Assembly (NCBI GenBank): GCA_021613335.1
Contig: JAJTWR010000299.1
Coordinates: forward strand, 1,785,001-1,849,000
Reading direction: 5' to 3'
DNA from: Whitmania pigra
Taxonomy: Eukaryota; Annelida; Clitellata; Hirudinida; Haemopidae
Length of the DNA: 64,000 nucleotides
Part shown: one piece after another, positions 17,901 through 30,599 of the stretch
Layout: every line of letters starts with the position of its first letter
Position numbering within the stretch: position 1 is the first letter of the stretch
The notes under the pieces: model-generated
Told to the model about the DNA's origin: nothing
Seen by the model: the letters and a program-made list of their open reading frames with translations, nothing else
Database searches by the model: none
Position numbers and translations under genes: made by a program

Positions 17901-20900
17901 CTGCTTATTCTTTTTAATCTTGTTGATCCAGGATAAAGGATATCGTTCACCTAATGCAAGACCTCTATTAATTAGTGTTCTAGTTGTTTTAATGTCTAAT
18001 ATATTCAGAAATCATAAGTAGTGCTAAAATGCATATCGTTGACCAAGAATGTTTTTGATATTATGTGCTCCTGACTCACAATTTAAAAGATACCCAATTG
18101 TTTGATGGATTGTGATCTCCATTCAAATTCTGTCATTAACAATGAATGTAGTTATGACCAAATGAATTATCAGGAATACAACATCTTTATTCAACTTTAT
18201 TCCATAAATTCAGGAGACATTGGATCATTAAAATCAAAATCTCCACTAGCTAATGAGGTAAGTTACTCTGTCCATGATGAACAATGTGATAATATTTTGT
18301 TCAAAATGCCTATTGTTCCCTAAACCCTCAAGCTCACTGACACATATAAATCAACTCAAACAATGCCAAGAAACCATTTCAGTGACACTAGTGTTATACT
18401 TGAACTTATTTAATTCTCAGTAAACCTAGGGAGAAACAAGCAAACTTCTAGGTCTAAGATGATTCACCGTTTTTGGCTCTTTCAAATAATGAAGACTTGA
18501 ATAAGTCTGAGGATTCAAAGGATTTAATAATGGATATTTTTAGGGCTGCGAATTTAATTGATTAATTTGATGATTAGTCATTAAAAATTTTAACCGGTTA
18601 AAATTTATTTAATCGATTAATCAGTATTTTTGAGCAAGCATTTATTTTACGAACTAAATGCGCTTGGAAAAGTAGTCAATGGCAACAAAGATCACCGCAG
18701 TAAATTTTAATTAAATTGCACAATTTGATTTCTGTGGTTAAAATATGTTGCTAACATATCATCTTTAGATCAAACATCCTCTCAAATACAAAGATGTTGA
18801 GGACCATCAGAAGATTTCTGAAACATGATCAATAACAAATTTGGCACATAATATGTATTGCATACTATCTTCAACTTAGAATATTAGCAGGTATGAAGGC
18901 AGCCGACTCATCACCTCTTTTGACACAATGTTGACACCTAGTTGGGCATTTCAAGCACAGTTCGGCCAACTCATCTGAACTGAAGAAAAGCCATTCCAGT
19001 GTCAATAGATGATGATCCAGTTCACATTGCGTGTTTCAAAATTTCAACATTCAAAAATTCTTGTAGTTGACTGTGGCCTTAGATCCATGGTAAAAGAAAC
19101 TCACTTTTCTAAGAATAGCAAAATGAGAAAAAGTATGAACAGCATTGTCAAATGCATTCAGAGCCTTTTATGATAGAAAATAATGAGCAGGATGAAAAAC
19201 AGAAGAAAAAACAGCAAAGTAAGATCATCTGCACTGAAGAGATTTACTCTGTTGATGAGTTATTCTGAATCACAGTCCTTAGCTGACGAATCAGATGCAA
19301 TACATAATGCAGAGCACGAGCTGATGCGGTACCATGAAGAGTCTCTTATTCCAGAAACATAGGATCTTCTCATGCGGTGGAAACTTAATATTCATCGTTT
19401 ACATGTCCTAGCTTTGTGCAGACAATTCTTTGTATACCAGTAACATCTATTCCTTATGAAAGGCTTTTCAGTTTTATAGAGTATATCATCAATAAAATCT
19501 GATCACGTCTGCTTCCAGGAAATGTAAACCCTCTGTTTTGTTTACGTGACTGGCTAAAGTGATACCTTCATTAAAGTAACTAATGATTCTCGGTGTTTTT
19601 CTCAAAGTTTTTAACCTAATTAACGAATTTACAATGTGCTACTAAAAGTAGTTGAAATATGTATGCGTTATTATTAATTGAATGAAAAATTTTTCATGAT
19701 TAATCGATTAAGAACATTTTTATTGTTCGCAGCCCTAATATTTTTTGTTTATGCATTTTTTTCTTCTATTGTCTCTGAGGTAAGAGGCAGTCAACAAAGG
19801 GATGTGAAGAGAATTTATAGGTCATGATACAACCTCTTAGAAAAATATTTCATTTGCATATTGATTTGCCTGGTTGCCTGTAAAAAACATTTACATGCTG
19901 TACTGCATGTACACAATCACTACTCAAAGGTATTGCTCAAGCATTTGTAAAGGGAATTTACACATTAAGCCAGAGATATTAAATTACATTGCAAATGCAT
20001 GGCAGGTTTCAAATGAAAATGTGAAAAGTCTCTTAAAACCAGGAAACAATGATCTGGTTAATCGATAATAATTATGGTAATAATAATAATAATAATTATA
20101 TAATAATAATAATTACTGCTATTATTATTAGTAATAATATTTTATAATAATTATTGTTATTGTCATTGCAATTATCACTATCATTATTATTATTGTATAG
20201 AAAGGTTATTGCTCTTTTCTCTGAATTTTTAATTTAACTTATAGAAACAAACTGCATTATTAATGGTTCCAAATGATTAGTGAACATTTGAATATTGAGT
20301 TTTTTTTCACCAAATCCGTAAACAATTTTTTTACTCCAAATATTCAAAATAGACACCTGATACACTTCATAAGCATAATGTAGTGAGTTGGGCAGCCATA
20401 TGGTGCAAATGAATTTGCTCACAAAAATATGGCAGCATATTTACAAAATAGGACTTCACTCAGTAAGCTAGTTATTTTATGCAATAGAAAAATAAATTGC
20501 AATTATTGTGATAGAAAAGTAATGAAAAATACAAAGAATTACCTGAAAAATTACTCTGAGCAGGATATGCGAATAAATTACGTAAATTTCTTTTCATATT
20601 TTCACTTTCAGAAGGTTCCTGTAAATTCTTTTGTGTCTTTTTAACAATGTTTTAACACTAATTACCGACATAAATGCAAAATATTACTTCAGATATTTTT
20701 GAATCCTGAGCATCTAATTCAGATTCTATGTCTTCCTTGCTGAGACAAATAACCCTCACTCCTTTTCTGTTGATGGGGGCCCTCATGCCAATAACAGAGG
20801 TGTGACTGTCATCCAAGTAAGCCAAGGTACTATTTTGACAATTACTTAATATTTGACTTTTATGTAGTTGAATTTTTCCTTTCAAAGAGTGTGTATTTTC

Positions 20901-21420
20901 TGCAGATAATTCAGAACAATCTTGAGATTCATAAAATTTGAAGCAGTTGGCAACCAGATTTAAAGCAGCAGATGTATTTTGAACAAAAATGACAGAATAT
21001 TCTTGTGATGAAGTATTGAAATGTTCCAATGTCCTTCAAACAAATGAAAAAAAGTTCAAGTACAAGTTGCTGTTGCGTCAGGCTTTAAATTCATAGTAAC
21101 ATATAATAATAATAATTCTTAACATGTGGTGATGCTATATTGTAGTCATAAAATAATCAGATAGTTGTGGATTTATTTTTAAACACAAAGGTACTACAAA
21201 AAAGGACAGACTTTCGCCTGACTTCTTCGACAACTTCAAAGGTACGCTTGCTTGCAGCGTTGTCACTGTGTGGATTTCCGTAAGTATGACACGACAAGTC
21301 TTTCATGAAATTCGAAATCTGTAGCTCAGAATAAATTGTTGCACCAGCATGGTCAAGATACACTTCTGCGAGTACAGAGAGTTTAAGGAATGGCTTAAAG
21401 GATTCAGATGCTCTACTCAT
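14911..21420 (-). CDS. MOCOS: Molybdenum cofactor sulfurase
   Basis: MOCOS is a cytosolic PLP enzyme that adds the terminal sulfur to the molybdenum cofactor of xanthine dehydrogenase and aldehyde oxidase. The N-terminal part is cysteine-desulfurase-like and the C-terminal part carries MOSC domains. Exons read in frame: 21212-21420 (start MSRASESF, then YLDHAGATIYSE and TYGNPHSDN), 20688-21033 (HFNTSSQEYSVIF), 20543-20618 (NLFAYPAQSNFSG), 17759-17950 (RYPLSWI, VLLDAASLLTTS, SFYKIFGFPTGLG). Further exons lie near 17700-17560 (YFGGGTINLLIP), 17510-17410 (RFEDGTLPYLEILAVKHGFD), 17330-17130, 17040-16925 and 16685-14911. The PLP lysine is the K of FYKIFG. The sulfur-carrying cysteine region reads LRSGCFCNIGACQRHL. 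The MOSC part shows WIYPIKSCSGI, DARGLKNDRKWML, RFRANFLVHT and CNRCKMICFDQKTG. It stops at TAG 14913-14911. The intron 17951-20542 holds a hAT element. Confidence 0.95.
18542..19737. mobile_element. hAT-superfamily (ZBED-like) DNA transposon, 1,196 bp, decayed (element B)
   Basis: The 11-bp ends AGGGCTGCGAA (left) and its complement (right, 19726-19736) are perfect inverted repeats, followed inside by subterminal AATCGATTAAT motifs at both ends. The 8-bp direct repeat ATATTTTT flanks it at 18534-18541 and 19738-19745, with one extra A at the right end. On the + strand near 19380-19560 a frame-broken hAT C-terminus can be followed: pieces reading RQFF, TSIPYERLFSF-like text and LLPGNVNPLFCLRDW-like text, with stops between. 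No intact reading frame. It lies in the MOCOS intron between the exon ending at 20543 and the one beginning at 17950. Confidence 0.88.
20069..20197. repeat. AAT/ATT low-complexity tract
   Basis: Runs of AAT followed by runs of ATT, giving an AT-rich tract that can fold back on itself, in a MOCOS intron. Confidence 0.75.
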
Positions 21421-22241
21421 ATAGTTTTATGCGCCAACTAACCTTTCATATGTTTGAAATAATTATTTCTTAACTTTTCCACAATTTGGTTATAATTTCG
21501 TAATTTATCAGACCCAATGATTGTCTGATACATACTAAATTTTGAGGTCGAGAACACCAGCAAACGTTTAAACACAAGTGAGAGAGCAAGCCACGTACGC
21601 TTTATAATAAAAACTAAGAGTTCGTCGCATTTAAAATACTCTCGCGTGTGGCGAGTCTCTCACACTTTCGTGCATTTCCCATCTACCTTTATAAGTCTTA
21701 ACTCTTTGGAGATTGGATAATGAGTGTGGAATTCAATCCAGCTCCCTTTGAAGAATACTCATCTCGTATTTAATATATTAAACCATCAAATTTAGTTTTA
21801 GATATGTTCTTCCTACATAAAAGCATAAAGTCTTTTGAGGTTATTAAACCCAAATATAATCTATGCGAGCATCCTTCCATCGGGCCATCTGAATAGCTTG
21901 CTTCAAAACTGAATTTGAAATTTATAATATAATTTCGTCAATGGTGCATGCATCGCACCATTCGTGCCGAGAAAATATGCAGTTTGCATTGGCGAAAGAA
22001 AGCTTTGTTACTGATTCTGCCGCGGTTTTATGGTGTAGCCGCTACACTGTAGAGAGTGACCACTGGTCATTGGCAAACTTAAATTTTTCATATGATAACT
22101 TAAATATGATTTATTTATTAAATATAAACTTGAGGATTATAAAATTTAAATTAATTAAATTATTTTAGTCTACTAAATTAAACATGCTTTCTGAGAATGA
22201 GAGAAGGTGTGGGGAAAGAGTTTGTTTACTTTCGTTTTAGT
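21421..22241. promoter_or_regulatory. Divergent intergenic region between MOCOS (-) and UBLCP1 (+)
   Basis: About 0.8 kb separates the two start codons, so both promoters should lie here. I see no clear TATA box or repeat. The last 20 bp before the UBLCP1 ATG are pyrimidine-rich and end in TTTTAG then T, an acceptor-like sequence. Confidence 0.5.
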
Positions 22242-24479
22242 ATGGAGTCGGCTGTTGGAATGAGCGGAGAGTTAGTCGTAAACATAAAATGGAATGGAAG
22301 CGATTACAAAATAAAAACCCTAACTGCTTCTGCAACTGTCGCTGATCTCAAAAATGCGATATTTGATCAAACCCATGTAATGCCAGCGAGGCAAAAACTT
22401 CTTGGGCTGAAATATAACGGTAATTTTTTTTAATGCACATCAATATAACGCATGCTTAACTCTGAATAATGAATGTTTTCCTAATTTCATTGACTTACAA
22501 GGAAAACCACCTAATGATGTTGTAACACTGAAAGAACTGAATTTGAAAGAAACTAGCAAGATCATGATGGTGGGTACAGTAGAAGAAGAAATAATGAAGA
22601 TTAATGAAAGCTCCAACGTTTATCCTGAAGTAGTTAATGACCTTGACATTGAAGAAGAAGAAGTTGAAATATGTAACAGGTAGCCTTTGGCATTTCACGG
22701 GGTGAGATACAAATCATTTATTGTGATGTAAATTCAGGACAGAATATCTCCAGAAAATTGAGAAGAGAGTAAATACCTATGATTTTAAGATTTTGAATCC
22801 ACCACGAGATGGTAAAAAGCTCCTTGTCCTTGATGTGGATTATACTTTGTTTGGTGAGCATGTTTTTATGCACATTTATTTCATGGAGCAACATTTACTT
22901 TGGCTAATTGGTTGGTTGATTGTGCATGTAGTTAAATTTTCTAAGCTGAAAGATCTTCTTGGAGTTATATTTGTTTATTTTGAAAAGTACTACCTTTAAA
23001 GCCTATTCTGCACATCATATTGCATTAAAGCTGATTGGGGCACTTAACAACTTTGTTGCAAATTGTCCCATTAATCCAATTAAATTGTTTATGAAGGTTT
23101 AAATAATAATATGTGATTTATTTTGTTTCAGACCACAAATCTGTTGGTGAGACTGGTCGTGATCTTATGAGGCCATATTTACATGAATTTCTTACTTCTG
23201 CTTATGAACATTATGACATAGTCATATGGTGTAAGCGATGTTTTTTTACCTTAAATGATCTTTAATGAGATACAATGGAAAATATTATATAATAATATCA
23301 TTAGACATTATGCAATGGCCTCTAAAATATTAGGAAATGCAAATAATTTCATTGCTTCTGCAATCAGCATTTCTGCAATTTTAACATTAGTCTGGGACTA
23401 ATCTCTATAAATAATCTATTGCCAATTTCTTCATCTTTATGAACATGATATAATCCTTTTGGTGATATTGTTTCTGTTAACACATTATTTACATTTAGAC
23501 TCACCATTTTCCCCAAGAATTCTATCTACTTTTTCTGAAAGTAAATCCTTACATAATTGCTTTCTGTTCTGCCTCTTGTTTTATGTTTGTGCTCTCCTTT
23601 ACTGGATGGTTAAGAAGCCATCACCTTCCACCCAAATACAAATAAAGAGCAGGCTAGTCGAATGTTTTGCGAGGGTAATGGTAATAATGTGTTGTGTTCG
23701 AAACCCAGCCTGCACTGTAACAATCACTACTGGGAGGGAATACAACGTTTGAAACACATTTCACATTTAATAAATAACTGTTGTCATCTCACTTGATTGA
23801 ATAAATTAAACTATTTGATTTATTTTTTAATTTTACCTTTTATTGATCCATTTAATGTTCAGCTGCCACCAGCATGAAATGGATTGAGGCAAAGATGAAG
23901 GAGTTGGGTGTCACACAGAACAGCAATTATAGGATCTGCTTCATGATGGACAGTTTTGCAATGATTACCATTGATGTCAAGAATTATGGCATAATTGAGG
24001 TTCCCTACATTTTTACTATAAGCATAAGTATATAGCATAAGTATTGAAACTCAACCAAAAACATCATACTAGGTGAAAATTTAAAAAATCTTGTCATTCA
24101 ACATGGGTAGGTAAAACCCCTAGGAGTCATCTGGGGTCGTTTTCCCAATTGGACCAAGCAAAACACGATAATGTTCGATGATCTAAGAAGGAATTTTATA
24201 ATGAATCCACAGAATGGCTTGAAAGTCAGTTTTTTTTTTATGTGTTCCTCTATTCCGAAGACCCTTGAGAAACATTTTTATTTGTATTTAAAGATAAGAC
24301 CATTCAAAAATGCACACATGAGTAGAAGCACAGACAAAGAGCTTAAGAAGTTGGCAAAATATCTCAAGTGCATAGCCACCTTAGAAGATTTTACACTTCT
24401 CAATCATTCCCACTGGAGAGATTATTACAAGTCAAAAAAGAATCAGTTCAGCAAAGAAAAGAAGGCTAGACAAGGTTGA
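22242..24479 (+). CDS. UBLCP1: Ubiquitin-like domain-containing CTD phosphatase 1
   Basis: UBLCP1 is a nuclear phosphatase that binds and dephosphorylates the 26S proteasome through its ubiquitin-like domain. Exons in frame: 22242-22419, 22502-22679, 22738-22853, 23132-23230, 23873-23999, 24111-24224, 24294-24479. The N-terminal ubiquitin-like domain ([13 protein letters not shown] to [13 protein letters not shown]) is followed by the linker [17 protein letters not shown]. The HAD/FCP-type catalytic motif is [11 protein letters not shown] (both Asp of DxD present), then [69 protein letters not shown] prefer the ATG at 22242 to the in-frame one at 22197: it has A at -3 and G at +4, and an acceptor-like sequence lies between the two. 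Intron 24225-24293 is 69 nt and has no stop in frame. Confidence 0.95.
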
Positions 24480-24607
24480 ATGCAGTTTTCCTGTTCAGAC
24501 TTACATTGTTACACTTTCATGATTTGGTCAAAATGAAATACTCCCTTTTGCTTTGTAGTTTATTTGGGTTTTTATTTTTACAATTTATCAGAAATCTGTT
24601 AATTATG

Positions 24608-27600
24608 TCAATTATTGGGCATGTGAGGTAGAAGTCCTAAGTGCTTTAAGCAGACGATAGCGGCTTCCAATTTGGCTGTTTTCTTTTGTAGACATCCATT
24701 CGGAGATATATACTCCACTCCATTTAATATTATCTGTAAAATGTTGTAAACATAATCATAACATTGTTGATGTAAATGTAAATCACAAAAAAACTATTAA
24801 ATTAGATATTTAACAATGTGGTTCATATACCAAGCACAATTCATTATGCAGGTCATAAGACTTATACTCATAAGGTCATAGTTTTATGTAACTTATCCTA
24901 CTGTTTATTCAAAACATTGGAAAGGAGCAATGACTTATAAACAAATATGCTTTGTCAACTGGTTCGTATAAGTTTGCTATGGGTCTCTCAGTTTGAGATA
25001 CTGGATGATATAAGCAAAGGTAGTAGTTAATGCCTACTTTAAATTTGAAGATCTTGTTGTGTGCTGGACCTGACTCCTCTAGAAGAATGAACTCTGGGGG
25101 GTCCCAGTGGTTCTTTGAACAGACCTCGGTGAGGATGGAGACCGGATGCTTGCCCACTAGACCATAAAATTGTTTGGTCACTAAAAATGATATAAACATT
25201 CGTTATTGGGCTTACACGTCATGTCGGTTACTTCAGGAACAGCTTGTGGGCAGGGAGGAGGCGTCAGATTTGGTCTTGGATGGGGTATCAGGTTTGGCCT
25301 GGGAGGAGGCATCCGAAGAGGCAGTATGCCATGTGGCAGAGGCATTTGAAGAAATTGCGAGGTTGCTTGATTTTGAGGATTTGGTCTCATCATAAGTGCT
25401 TGTCTCAAAACTGCCTGTTGGAACATTGCTTGTTTCATCATGGCTTGGTGCACTAGAGCCCTCTCCAAGGCTAATTTTTGAATTCTTTCAGGATCTTCCT
25501 CTGGGGCAACTAACCCTGTTATGGTTTGTAACTTTCAATAAATTTTGAAATATTCCAAAACTAAATCATTAACCTAAATAAAAGTCTGATGAGTCAAACC
25601 TTTTCTGTCTGTCTTGATGTCAATACTGAGGGGAACTGTCATTCCCTCGCTGTTCTTTCCAAGACCTTCACCCTCCTTCCATCCCATTTTCTTGAGCAGC
25701 AATTTTCCAATGCCACCTGATAGAGGTGGAGCATTGTTTAGAGCATCCTTAAATAAGAACGGTCACACAGGTTATCAAGCTTCTTAACAAATACATTTCC
25801 AGTCACTAAACTCAAAATGATAACGACAACATGGAAAAATAGTGCCGATTTTCATCACTTACGTTCTGTGGATTGAAACGATGACAGCTGCGTTATTAGG
25901 GAGCTGTAGCGTGGCATCAAGTTGAGACAAGAAGCTAATTTCTCTTTTTGAATTTATCTGCTATCAACAAGCTTTCTCTTGCAGATGTCCTTTTAAAAAG
26001 GGCCAAAGCAAAATTTTTTTGGTCTGAATGTTAATTTGTGGGCGTGAAATACCAGACCAAAAAAATTTTACAGCGAGAGAAAACTTGTTGCCGAAATTTA
26101 TTCATTGCATACGATGTGGATGAATGAAGCGTTGATGCTGATTGTGACTACGACTTGTTTTTGGATAATGGAGATAATGGCAAGGGGCTATTTCATCCCA
26201 TGCCAAGAATAATAACAATAGTAAAAAACTGAGACTTTTCAAAGGAAATTGAATTTTGATGATTGAGGATGGTTAAGGGCTTGGCAGATTAAATATGATG
26301 CAAATTTCACTTTGTTGGGACTGCTTAACAAAAAAAGTCAAATCAAACCTTTTTAACCCAGAGAGGGTAACTTCCAGACAGTTCTTGTTGGGAAAGAGGT
26401 TGAACATTGGTTGATCCTGTGAACTGCCCTGGAATCTCTTTTGCACTCACCCACTTTGAAGTCTAGCAAGATTAAAATTAGGTAGAACAAGTTAAGTTAA
26501 AAAATGCAGTTACAGTTTGTGTTAAAGACTTTGCAAACAAAATTTATTTACAACAGATGTTAATCAATCTTTTAGCTTTACTTGTTCTATTTATTGCACG
26601 ACAAGAAGTTGGCTTCTCTATTATTATCATATATTCTTTGTGCTAGTCAATCAATACACTGTTGATCCTATACTAGAAGTGATCTATGAGCACAAATAGT
26701 TGCTTGATTATGAATACTAAGAACAAATTCCCACCATCAATACATCTTTTGAAAATGATGACTTTGGTACTGAATTCTCTGTGGCACTTGCTTCAGACTG
26801 CTTTGCCTATTAGAAACAAACATTGCAATGACCTTAAGTCACACTCGTTGCACGATAATAACGCTCACCTCTGCTGGTGCCATTCCGTCGGCGTCAACAG
26901 CACCGGCAACGTTGGTTGCTTCTCTTTCTTTGTGCACATTTCCACTGGAAACTGGAAACAGGGAGCTGATTTCTGCCATGTGAACCATTTTTTCTTGCAG
27001 AGTCATTTGATTCAAAACAGGACCATTCTGTATAAGAATCACATTTAGTACTTATATAACTGTAATAATTATAACAAAACAAGTTATGTTTATAAAAATA
27101 AACCTTCATGTCCTTATTAGTTCTGGCTGGAATGAATGGCATTTCCTCCTCATCAATGAGTTGTGTGCTGCCATCTATGAAGCCTTGTATTTCCTCTGCA
27201 CTGACTTCAGCAATTTTTTTGCAGAACTCTGATTCAATTATTTAAATATTTAGTAAAGACCAGAAATTAAAAGAAGCATCTGGGATATGAAAAACCTGTA
27301 AGTTCCTCAAGAGTCTTTCCACCAGGTTTCAGAAGGGCAGCTTCTTCGGGCTTAGCAGGAGTGGCGGTTGTCGTAGTAGCCTGTTGACGAGCAGCAAGGT
27401 TTGCATTTTGAAGTGCATTTTTGCTGTTCGTGGTGAGAAAATGTTGTTGTTTTATAGAGGCAAACATTTAATTCATGCCAAGGAATTTGTATGTATTATA
27501 AAAATTATTTACAAGAAGAAATGCATGTTATTGAAGACATGAATGTAACTTCGTACTATTATTATACTTTAATTATTTATCGACAGTTTCAGCACATGGC

Positions 27601-29702
27601 TTAGTATATCAAATGTGCCCCTAAATAATTAGTATGTTGGTCCTTTTCCATGCCAAAATTCATTTATAATAATAAAGATATAGCAACAATATTCTCACAT
27701 TGCTATTTGTCTGAGCTTCACTTTATCTATCTTGAAGCTTGGTTGATCATCATTGCTGCCCGATCTTTTGCTTCTGTAATAAATTTACCAACTATTTTAT
27801 TTCTTGGATTCTAACAACTAAGAAGTATTAATAATAATTTACGCTTCGAAGTTCAGAGTTTCAGAGATTAAGAACAGCATCAAATGCCAATATATAAGCA
27901 AAAAAGAACATAATTCTTGATAATAATAAATTTATAAAGCGCCATGTGCATAGCGTCAGAGGCGCCAAATAATTAATTGATAATTGAGAACCTTTTAGAA
28001 CCGGCAGATTGTTCACGTGAATGCCTAGTCTTTTCTCGTGACTTAGAACGATTTCTTGGCTTCGAATGATCTCTGGATCTTTTCGCCTTGCTACGAGTCT
28101 TTGATTGGTCTCTCGATTCTTTAGCTCTCTCTCTAGATTTTGACCTTCTCCTTGACTCTCTATCTTTTGACCTCTTCGTCCTCTTCTTTGATCCTCTATC
28201 CCCAGAACCTTCTCGTGATCTCTTCAATCCACCCCTGGATCTTGATCTATCTCTTTTCGACTTGTCTCTTGATTTCTCCTTGGGTTCTGATCTATCCCTT
28301 GATCTCTTAGATTTTTTTGATTTCTCTTTTAACTTTTTATTCGATCCTGATCTTGATCGTGTCCTCCTTGACTTGCTCTTTGACCTCGATCGAGACCTCC
28401 GCGACTTGCTTTTCACTTTGGATCTACTTCTTGATCTCCTTGATTTTTTCCTTGAAGTGTCCTTTGATTTTGATCTATCCCTGGACTTGGATTGCCTTTT
28501 CTTTGACTTTTCTGGAGATTTTGGTTTATCCCTGTTCTTTGCTGATACTTCTTCACTTATCTTGTTTGCTCCAGCATCTACCTTAAATAGTTTGTCTGAG
28601 TTTTTTATTTCTGTTTGACAGTTATTTTTTCCAACAGAATCCTCTTTTCTCAGTTTGCCAGAATCTTGAGAAAGATTTGTACTTCTTGTATCATTTCCAA
28701 GATCTAAAGTTGGAATGACCTTGACTGGAAAAAAAACACTGAAAGCTAGAAACAAAATTATTAATAAACTAAAACTTTTGAACAATAGCAAATACATATC
28801 ATAATAAAATATTCATTCTTTTTACCATTGTCATCATTTTCATTTTGAGAAGATTGAATTTTCACACCAGAGGAAATAAAGGCAACACTCTCCATAGAAA
28901 TTTTTAGATCCAGTTTTTTACCCCTTTTCTGCAAAGGGTTATTATTCTGTCTTTCATCACTTGGTGGAATAGGTGGAATAGTAGTTTCAGGAATAGGTAT
29001 TTCAGAAACATCCATAACATCTTCTTTTAAATTTAAATTGGTTTCTGTGCAGTTATTAATCAGAATAGAGGAGGATGTTCCAGGCAACATTTCAACTGAT
29101 TTGATGTCGTTGCATGCAATTTTGTTTTCCTCTGAGTTTTCTGCTTGTCGCAAATGTCCCTTTTGAATGGAAGCCTCGAGTCTCTTTCTCAGTGTTTCAT
29201 CACTATCATCAATAATCATTTCAGAATCGGATAACATCACAACATTATGTTTCTCTTCATAAATTATTTCAATTGAGGATTCTCTTGAATTATCAGACTC
29301 TTTATTTGTCGATTTTACATTTTGACGATAACAAGCTCTCTTTGAAACAGCTGCTTTAGATACAGAAGTGGTCAAAGATGAATTTGAAGAACCCTTGTCT
29401 AACAAAGATTTATCTTTGGCTCTCTTAGGAGATTTATCTTTATCATCTAAATGCAAAATAGTGATATTGTACACAACAAAATATAAATCATGAACACAGC
29501 AAATTCAAACAAGAACACCTTTCTTATGCTTTTTTTCTTTTAGTGCCTTTTTATCTTTTTTATGCTTATGTAGCTTCTTTGACGATTCTTTTGCAGGAGA
29601 CTTTTTTGATTTCTTTTTCTTGGTGTGTTTTGTAGAATCTGACATCGTTTCTTGATTTTTACATTTCGTCTTTTCTTGCACATCTTCAGAGCTTGACTTC
29701 AT
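24608..29702 (-). CDS. SON: SON-type DNA/RNA-binding splicing cofactor (RS domain, G-patch, dsRBD)
   Basis: SON is a nuclear-speckle protein that supports splicing of weak-splice-site introns. From the start at 29702 the order is a Lys-rich N-terminus (TKHTKKKKSKKSPAKESS), an acidic/Ser-rich region (29474-28761), and a long RS/RD/KS-repeat domain (about 28620-27990). Then come KTLEELT (27310), AEISSLFPVSSG-like text (26960), SKWVSAKEIPGQF (26440) and a G-patch with IGKLLLKKMGWKEGEGLGKN then GMTVPLSIDIKTDR (25740-25600). A Pro/Met-rich stretch follows (25468-25220), then the C-terminal double-stranded-RNA-binding domain (FYGLVGKHPVSILTEVC, PPEFILLEESGPAHNK, TAKLEAAIVCLKHLGLLPH) and stop TGA 24610-24608. 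The large tandem repeats of vertebrate SON are absent, so the protein is much shorter. An acceptor-like TAG directly precedes the ATG. Confidence 0.9.
25965..26091. repeat. Fold-back inverted repeat in a SON intron
   Basis: The left arm has two blocks, CAACAAGCTTTCTCTTGC (25965-25982) and GCAAAATTTTTTTGGTCTG (26008-26026), which pair with the right arm at about 26052-26091 with few mismatches. The blocks are adjacent on the right but split by about 25 bp on the left. There is no coding capacity. It may be a small MITE or the end of a larger decayed element; no clear target duplication was found. Confidence 0.6.
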
Positions 29703-30599
29703 CTAATATCAATTTGTGGGCTGTAATAGTGATAGATTGAATTTAATAAAAGAATAATTATTTAAATAACAACATTTGTCAAATGCTATCACGTCGCAAT
29801 TTGTAGTGCCCAAGCTGTACTCGGACATCTTCTGAACATTACAAAATATTAATATTTGGAGTAAATTTGAATCATAAGTAATTTTATTGTTTTATCTCTA
29901 AAAATGTACTTAACAAGAACATTTAAATCATAGATAGTCTTTGATAGTATTTGATTTTTATGTTTGGGTCATTGTCTTATGGATTGGATAACAAACACGA
30001 ACGAAGTTTTTACTTAAAAACATTTAGTTCCAAAGAAGTTTTAAATATTGTTTTTAAGTGTAAGATTGCTTAAATGGCTACCTCCGTCGAAGAAAACCAA
30101 ACCAACGGAATGACGATAATTATAAATGTAAACAAAAACAATAGTAAATGTATATATTTATGGTTATATCAAAAACATCTGATTAAAAGTTTTAAATATT
30201 GCTTTTGTTTTAATTTTAAAATATATTTTATTACAATTTGATTTATTTATTAATTTGTATCAAATTGTATCAAAGATATTTATCCCGGGAAATTTTTCTC
30301 CAAGATTTTTGCGTACGTAACTCAATAAGTAAAGTAGATATTTTCACAATTTTTTTTCTTGCAGTAACATTATATTTATCCAAGTTCCGTCTCCTCACAA
30401 AAAACTCGAAACCACCTGTATGTGCACTGAATCACCTGACACCGTAAGCAAGAGGCAAGTATGTCGACTGGAGCAGCTTGGGTAGTGAAACAAATATTGA
30501 TCGAGGAGAAGCTGAGTACACCTTGAGATAACTCACTATTTTGAAAGAGATCTGATTGTTCCTTATCGTTGAGATTGTTTTTTTTTTGTTTATTTGAGA
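29703..30599. promoter_or_regulatory. Divergent intergenic region between SON (-) and the RIMBP-like gene (+)
   Basis: About 0.9 kb of AT-rich sequence that should hold both promoters. A short frame beginning at 30074 (MATSVEENQTNGMTIIINV) and an exon-like segment near 30366-30442 bounded by AG and GT could be upstream exons on the + strand, but I could not join them in frame to the gene that follows. The 30598 position is preceded by a long T tract ending in GAG. Confidence 0.4.

Noticed and set aside
28088..28618. 176-codon + strand frame rich in Leu, Asp, Ser and Phe
   Set aside because: It is the antisense of the Arg/Ser-repeat domain of SON.
30074..30247. Short frame MATSVEENQTNGMTIIINV, resembling the beginning of a ubiquitin-like protein
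   Set aside because: It has a weak start context, and no following exon could be joined in frame; it may be an upstream exon but cannot be supported.
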